Assembly: GCA_959347315.1 (NCBI GenBank)
Contig: OY365808.1
Coordinates: 4,393,705-4,457,704 of the forward strand
DNA: 64,000 nt
From: Bimastos eiseni
Taxonomy: Eukaryota > Annelida > Clitellata > Crassiclitellata > Lumbricidae
Direction: 5' to 3'
The notes under the pieces were generated by a model. That model was not told where the DNA came from, did no database searches, and was given only the letters and a program-made list of their open reading frames with translations. Of this stretch, positions 58,142 to 64,000 are shown one piece after another. Numbering within the stretch: the stretch's first letter is position 1; each line of letters opens with the position of its first letter. A program made the translations under genes and the position numbers.

Positions 58142-60162
58142 TTCTAACATGAACTTCTTTGCCAGAACAGAAGTTTGTTGTACATAACTCGTCGAGTAAA
58201 TTACGATTAATTTTAGTAGAACTAAATCAGAAGAACAAAACTAAAGTTTCTGTAATTTTAATTGTAAATGAATGAATCTGTAATTTTAACATCTTGCCTG
58301 AAATTATTAACAATATTTGAAGAAGAACTTGGTCTTGAATTTGAGCTGTGAGATATAGGGATTCAAAACTTGGGATTTCAAACAACCTGGACTTAGATAC
58401 AAATCTGGTAGTAAAAACAGTTACAATGATCCAGTAATCAACCCTACTTACATACACCTGTCACCTACATTAGCTACATTGGTACTAGCCTGGGCTGCAT
58501 GGCATTTCATATTTATATGCCTCTGTGAAAGAGAGCAAGCAGACCACATATTGCTTCCCAATGGTGCTTTGTGTAAGAGATAAAAATCTCAGGTTAGCAC
58601 AGTCCTTGCACAGACACCGGCCTAAATGGTGTGTCCCTTGAAACGGACAAGCAGTGGTAAAGGATTTCACTCGATCAAACCCACATTGAAATTGACAGGG
58701 TCGAGGACATATACGGTTGCCATAGAAAAACAAACCATTTACAGTTTTTTTGTAATAACATAAGTTTTTGGAATTGCTGACCAGTGTCAAGGCTACATAA
58801 GTTTAGCAAAGCACCTTCTACCCCAGGTCTATGCCTTTTAAGTACTGCCACTGACGGAAGATCCTTAGCTACCTCGTGGCTGATTGGTTGATTCGATTCT
58901 CAGAAAGTCAGACATTACACTAAAATACCCACAGAACTGATACTGCAGACTTCACAAATCAACCACTGTTATTGCACATAAAGCAAGGATGGGTAGATCA
59001 TTCACACACAAACACGGTCTCCATAATCTCTTTTACAAGTTCAACCAAAGTATGGGTAGAATCATGTCAGCCAGTGCATCAGAACTCGTCCCCTTCAGCA
59101 TTCCAACTGCAGGTGCTAATCTACCGGTTACCCTTTACAAAGCCTTACATGTAAAAATGTATTTTTTCATGAAAAATGTAGCAACTTCCTTTGGTTTCTC
59201 AAGATACTCAATAATTTACAGTTAGCAGGCCCTAAGAAACAAGTGCATTTTTTGCCTTCTAGGCATATTACGAGTGCTTTATGTAAACAGTCAGAAAAGT
59301 ATCAACTGTTTTTCAGTCTGGAATTGGCCAGAACAACTGCTTTCCAGTGCAAAGTCATAACTTCACATCACTTTTCTGATATGATCTACATGTGGCTATT
59401 TTTGCTGTGCCAGTTTCATAATACAGAAGGCATCCATCGATGGTAAATGCAAGCAAAACCAGAAATTGTAATTCTTTGCTGTTCAGTTGAAATCAAAGTA
59501 AAGTGAGTGTTGCAAACATACAAAAAATACTTTATACAGCACTCCTTCAGGGTTACTGCTTAGGTATGCAACTGACTCCAGCATACCTGCCTGAAAAATA
59601 AAATCTTAAGGCAAGTATAAAGAAGGTTAAAGTGGACCCTGGGGAAAAGTGTAATGCAAACAAGAGCCTGTTCCAGAGTGAGGAGTAAGCCACTAATACC
59701 CAGTGCAGGCTCTTAAATTGGAAATTATGATGTTCTCTCTTCTCCACAACACCTTTTCTTCACTGCAGTACCTCATAGCCATTTAGCACGCTTCATAATT
59801 CAACACATATAATCGTACATGCATAAAATATTCATAACAACCACCATGATTATTCATTTCACAGTCAAGCACATGTGCCAATCACAGACCAATCAAAAAT
59901 GACAGTACAAAACAATGGAAGTGAAAACGTTTGTCACAAAGTCTAAATATCACCGATCTCTTGCCTGAAATAAGAAGTCTCCAACATGCTCAATAAGACA
60001 CTCAAGAGTTAATGGCAAGTAATAAATTTACTTTACAGTTCACTTAGAAGCTAGTTGTTGGCTCCCTGCACGATAAACGCTTTTGTACACATCACCGTCA
60101 CAATTTTCAGCCAAAATTACTGACAGTAGAAAAAAGACGCATTTCTTCCTGCTCCTAAGTAG
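58142..60162. other. Convergent 3' UTR region
   Basis: The plus-strand TTC23-like gene ends at 58141 and the minus-strand ELAV-like gene ends at 60163. The 2-kb gap holds both 3' UTRs. No ORF with motifs is seen. A 'tttatacagcactccttcagg' repeat word lies at 59530. Confidence 0.6.
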
Positions 60163-61305
60163 TTATTTTGCAGCCTTTGGACATTTCAGAGACACCTGTA
60201 GTGGCTTATCGGCATAAACAAACCCATTAAGCTGCTGAATCGCATACAAGGCCTCCTGGTAGTCAAACATGGTAACAAAGCCGTATCCTTTTCCTTGCTG
60301 TTTCTCAAAGTCCCGCACGACGTTAACTTTCTTTATTGACCCGTACGGTGAAAACAGCTGCCAGAGGGAACGCTCATTTGTTTCTGTACCAATGTTATAG
60401 ACAAATAGCGCATAACCGTCCGGATTTGTGGCCACTGCCCCTGCGCCATTTGCGTCTGGTGTCTGAGTTGGTGGGATGGCTGGTGGTACTACAGGACGGT
60501 ACGGCATGTGGTTGAAACGCTGGGCCATGAGAGTCGAACGCAATGGACCACCGCCGAAACTATTCTGATAACCTTCCCCGAAACCCTCAACGAAAGGTCT
60601 TGGTGGCCGCTGCATTGCTGGATGACCAACAACCGGCATCTGACCGCCCGGCTGCACGGCCGACGGAATGGGTACGACGCCCGGCAGAATGGGCATGTAT
60701 GGCTGGAATGCCCCGCCTGGAGGTACAAACGGCATTCCCTGCGGGTGTTTCGCCATTTTGTTTTCTTCAGCAAACTTTATGCTCAGCGCCTGGGTGTGGC
60801 CGGGCGGTGCCTTGCCGTCGAGGGCTTCCTTCGCCTGTGTTGCTTCGTCGCGAGAGGTGAATAACACGAAACCGATTCCTCTAGATAATCCGGTTATGTT
60901 GTCCATGAGCACCCTGGCCTGCACAATGTTGCCATATGGTCCGAACAGTTCCTCCAGATCCTTTGGAAAGAAGTTCTTCGGCAGATATCGGATGTAAAGA
61001 TTCGCTCCTTTTATGTTCTCTCCCTGACGTGCGATCGCAACCTTGATGCGTTTATTCTGGAGATGGAGTCCGTTCAGTGCGTCGATTGCCTTCTGTGCGT
61101 CCGATTCGTTTTCAAATTCGACGAATCCAAACCCGTAGCTGATCCCAGTCACGCGATTTCTGATGACCTTTGCCATCTTAACCGGCCCAACGCTGCTGAA
61201 CAGTGTGGCTAACTCTTCGTTAGTTGTACTCTGCGGCAGATAGTTGACAATCAGGTTGTGATCGCTATAAGTCTTAGCCTGGGTTTCGTCACTTGTCGAA
61301 GACAT
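60163..61305 (-). CDS. ELAVL: ELAV/Hu-like RNA-binding protein, three RRMs, single-exon CDS
   Basis: A 380-residue protein from the ATG at 61305. A longer frame from a TTG at 61332 is not used, because animals start at ATG. RRM1: RNP2 LIVNYLPQ (18-25) and RNP1 YGFGFVEF (57-64). RRM2: LYIRYLPK (103-110) and RGIGFVLF (142-149). A Pro/Gly-rich hinge spans about 190-290. RRM3: LFVYNIGT (300-307) and KGYGFVTM (339-346). The three-RRM layout and the LIVNYLPQ and RDF-x-GKGYGFVTM signatures are ELAV/Hu. That family binds AU/U-rich RNA to control stability and splicing. RRM2 and the hinge are diverged (LYIRYLPK where Hu proteins have LYVSGLPK). The whole coding region lies in one exon, unusual for ELAV genes. 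Confidence 0.85.
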   Translation of the reverse strand: MSSTSDETQAKTYSDHNLIVNYLPQSTTNEELATLFSSVGPVKMAKVIRNRVTGISYGFGFVEFENESDAQKAIDALNGLHLQNKRIKVAIARQGENIKGANLYIRYLPKNFFPKDLEELFGPYGNIVQARVLMDNITGLSRGIGFVLFTSRDEATQAKEALDGKAPPGHTQALSIKFAEENKMAKHPQGMPFVPPGGAFQPYMPILPGVVPIPSAVQPGGQMPVVGHPAMQRPPRPFVEGFGEGYQNSFGGGPLRSTLMAQRFNHMPYRPVVPPAIPPTQTPDANGAGAVATNPDGYALFVYNIGTETNERSLWQLFSPYGSIKKVNVVRDFEKQQGKGYGFVTMFDYQEALYAIQQLNGFVYADKPLQVSLKCPKAAK

Positions 61306-61639
61306 GATCGGCAACAATAAAGTTCTTGACAAGACAACGATAGGATAGCTCTGAAGATTGTCTTGTCGTTCTGATTTTTAGTCATGGTTGGTAAGATAAA
61401 AATCAAAACAAAAAATAAACAAAGTAATTAAAGCAAAAAGAAAGGTTAAAGTCTGTTTCAAGGCTGTAAACAAAAGCAAAGCAATTAATTATTAAAATGA
61501 GTAAACAGCAGTTTAACAAATGGATTACTTTGCCAAGCTACATACGGAAAAATCTTCTGTGGTCAAAAGCTTGACTGCAACAAAAAAAAATTTTTTTACT
61601 TCTATGGCTGAACATGTATAAAATTTAGCAGGTAAAGAC

Positions 61640-61680
61640 CTTTGAGCATGCGCAACTTTCGGCGCATGCGCACTGCCAAA
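61640..61680 (-). promoter_or_regulatory. Twin NRF-1 motifs, probable ELAV-like promoter
   Basis: GAGCATGCGCAA (61644-61655) and GGCGCATGCGCAC (61660-61672) lie about 340-370 bases upstream of the ATG, with no TATA box nearby. An acceptor-like 'aatcttcag' between promoter and ATG (minus strand, about 61351-61359) allows a spliced 5' UTR. Confidence 0.5.
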
Positions 61681-62360
61681 AACACTCAAATTCTTTTAAT
61701 ATGAGTTGTGAGGGACGGTTAGGGTCAGGTTTGGCGTCGTGAGGGTAAGGGTCGAATTAAAGCATACACAAAGATAACTTCGGCCGCGTTGCGCGGCCCA
61801 AGTTTCGGCCGCAGAAGCAACACGTATCACGAAATTTAATAGAACATAATTGTTCCAGATAATAGTTATGTCATTGGTTTGATATTAGGAGTCGCACGGC
61901 AACCAATTTTACTGCTTGTAATGACCCGATGCACCCTACAAATAGCCTTACAGCCAAATTTGTTACGTTCATTTTAAAATGTGACTAAGATTTTTGTCGG
62001 CGAGGCAGAATATTGATATTAGATGAGGGTTCGTTCATACTCGACGTCCTCAGAACGTGCAAGATTCATGACCGGCATCAAAAACTGCCATTGTGAAAGT
62101 TAGCAAGTATCTTGTCTATTTTACACAAATTACAAATATATTTAAACACAGAGATAGGAAAGTTGCCTGAAAACTACAACAGACTGACCAAAATGAAAAT
62201 ATTACCTGAACACAACTTTAATTTATCAAACAAATAGCAATCATATCACGATTTTAGCCCGGCGCTAGGTGCCGCTAGATAAAAAAAGTTAGCTTTTATA
62301 GCGGCAGTCTATGTTATATTTCTGGCCATAAATCTTGACATGTTGTTGCATAGCAATAAA
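61681..62360. other. Spacer, nothing recognised
   Basis: Contains a small CpG patch (61780-61820, 'ggccgcgttgcgcggcc' inverted repeat) next to the putative promoter. No gene. Confidence 0.4.
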
Positions 62361-62420
62361 CGAATATCATCGTCGTCGTCGTTGTCATCATCATCATCAT
62401 GACGACGACGATGATATTCG
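62361..62420. repeat. Perfect 20-bp hairpin with 20-nt loop
   Basis: CGAATATCATCGTCGTCGTC (62361-62380) is exactly complementary to GACGACGACGATGATATTCG (62401-62420). The loop is CAT-rich. Confidence 0.9.
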
Positions 62421-62485
62421 TGCTGGCAGAATCCAGACTGTGAGATCCTTCGTTTGGTCTTAACTATAATAAGCTCTTCTTGTGG

Positions 62486-62660
62486 CACGGTGACCGATCG
62501 GTATATCACGATCGGCTCGTATCACTCAGTGTACGCCGAGTGAGCGGGTTCGATTCCGAGGCGGTCACTACAGTAGGGACCTTGAGGAAGTCCTTCGCGA
62601 ACAATTGCTCTGCGGTACAACTGCAATTGCGAAGTTGAGGTGTGTGCACTTCTGAGCAAA
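62486..62660 (+). mobile_element. tRNA-derived SINE, family 2
   Basis: GTGACCG at about 62490 pairs with CGGTCAC at about 62561, like an acceptor stem. A strong B-box GGGTTCGATTCC lies at about 62548. The T- and D-arms are degraded, so this is not a tRNA gene. The tail 'gggaccttgaggaagtccttcgcg' is unrelated to family 1. Confidence 0.55.
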
Positions 62661-63589
62661 AGATGATGAAAGAAGGGCGATATCAAATTTCAAGAATTTC
62701 CATTTCTGAATCACGATCTTCAACTGATTAGATCAAAGAATTGAGCACACTCGTTTGTTTGAGTTAACCGTAAAACTTGAAAATGCTCAAACCCTACTTT
62801 AAAGAATTATGTTTTTTTTACTAACAAGATCGAGGCGTCCCACAAACCATGCAGTGTGCACAGGTCCAGAAAACTATCAAATCAAGGGCAAATTCGGATT
62901 TCCAGGGAAATTATGCCTCATATGATGGTAAAATATAAATATGCATAGGGCGATTGCGCCGATTAGGGCCTATGCTATTAACTTTCTACATTTATAATTT
63001 CTTAAAATCTAAATAGAGCCCATTGTAACTTGTAAGAACGCCTTTACCTCCATGCATATCTCTGCTTGCTGTAGCATTAGCTAATTTTGACTTTTTTGAG
63101 TGTACGACTGACTGCTTTAAAGCAAAGAAAAGAGGTTCAGCATATTTAAAAGTGTTGATTTAATAATATTCGAATACTTTACATAACGTTCTACCAACGT
63201 TAGCAATATGTCTAAGCCCTCTATTACTCGAATAATTCAACATATGGTTTACCCAATTTTCCCATAAACCAGCGCGTATCCCTTGCCTAGATAGTTTCAA
63301 AACACGCACGAAGAAGGCGATTTATAGCAGTGCTATTGTAATGTAAACTACGATCCCGAAATGTCGATTGATGTGTTTTCTCGCTCAACACAATGTCGCT
63401 AGGCTTGATAAATGACAAAAACTGAATGACAAGATGAACGCCTAAAGGTTACTCGCGACAGTTTCATTTCATCGGTATGTTATAAATATAATTTCGCAAT
63501 GTTGAAGCTCCGTTTGAATATTTGGTCTACGGTTCGAATCCAGTCTCATATCCTATCGCTTATTCACCCAGCAACGTTTTATTGCCACC
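62661..63589. other. Spacer, nothing recognised
   Basis: AT-rich. A lone B-box-like GGTTCGAATCC at about 63532 has no matching A-box. Confidence 0.4.
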
Positions 63590-64000
63590 CCACAGTATGA
63601 CAAACCAGACGTCAGAGAATTCCAGAGGGCCAACTTTATAGTGTCAATTCCGTTCGTTTCACAGTTATTATTCAAAGAATCGTAATCGTAATCTCCAAAT
63701 TTCGAGAGCACCACTTAAAAGTTAAGCGCAGGGCACCAGCTTATTCACGAGCGCAGCGTCAAATCGAAAAGGTTGTCCAAAGGATAGTCCGGGGGGCGGT
63801 CAGAGTTCTGTTTCCAGGAGGTCAGCAGGGAGGCAGAGTAGCTGTTAAGGAGAATGTCCCTTTGGTCGAGGATTGACAGGTGGGCTGTCAAGTAATGAGT
63901 CTAAATAAGAGTTCTTGAAAAGGTGGTACTTAAGTTTAGAATGGAAAGCCCACAGGCGCTAGGGACAGATGATGTTGCATGACAGGCAGTGATGGTGAAG
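63590..64000 (+). repeat. Dispersed repeat at window end
   Basis: 63685-63760 matches 13590-13645 (cagggcaccagcttatt...acgagcgc). 'agagaattccagag' near 63615 recalls 'tgaattccagaac' at 7083. It continues past the window. Class unknown; there is no ORF. Confidence 0.5.

Noticed and set aside
60163..61332. Longer ELAV-like start at 61332
   Set aside because: That codon is TTG. The ATG at 61305 is the normal start.

Overview
This is eukaryotic, animal, nuclear DNA. The genes have GT-AG introns and acceptors with pyrimidine tracts. There are AATAAA poly(A) signals, CpG-type promoters with NRF-1, ETS and E2F motifs, and many microsatellites, tRNA-derived SINEs and hAT/mariner MITEs. An ELAV/Hu RNA-binding protein, a TTC23-type ciliary TPR protein and a leucine-rich-repeat membrane receptor point to a metazoan. 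The compact repeats (recurring 'TATAGCGCC' and 'TAGGCCTA' words, kilobase GTAT arrays) suggest a marine invertebrate, perhaps an echinoderm or hemichordate. The species is inference, not something I can prove.

Layout. (1) 56-1582, plus strand: the 3' coding exon of a four-finger C2H2 zinc-finger protein, followed by an unusually long, C-poor region to about 6.2 kb that looks like one long 3' UTR. (2) 6.2-11 kb: gene-free, with two hAT-type MITEs. (3) 11.2-15.6 kb, minus strand: a two-exon type I membrane receptor with about 25 LRRs, LRRNT/LRRCT caps and one TM segment, but no TIR domain. Its intron carries a tandem E-box array. (4) 15.8-33.7 kb: a repeat-rich desert dominated by three large GTAT arrays, a 26-bp minisatellite, a degenerate 18-bp satellite, SINEs and another MITE. 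(5) 33.7-33.9 kb: a CpG promoter with a putative 22-codon first coding exon whose gene I cannot follow. (6) 34-45 kb: repeats, degenerate satellites and MITEs, plus a doubtful minus-strand ORF at 45 kb. (7) 46.1-58.1 kb, plus strand: a 12-exon TTC23-like gene of about 492 aa. It includes a U12-type (AT-start) intron, a duplicated exon fragment and a mariner-type foldback element. (8) 60.2-61.3 kb, minus strand: an intronless three-RRM ELAV-like gene, convergent with the TTC23-like gene, with a twin NRF-1 promoter. (9) 61.7-64 kb: gene-free, with a SINE and a dispersed repeat.

The genes do not form a pathway; they are separate neighbours. The long GTAT and minisatellite reading frames (up to about 400 codons) are repeat artefacts and are not annotated as genes. 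No prokaryotic system, CRISPR array, or rRNA gene was seen.
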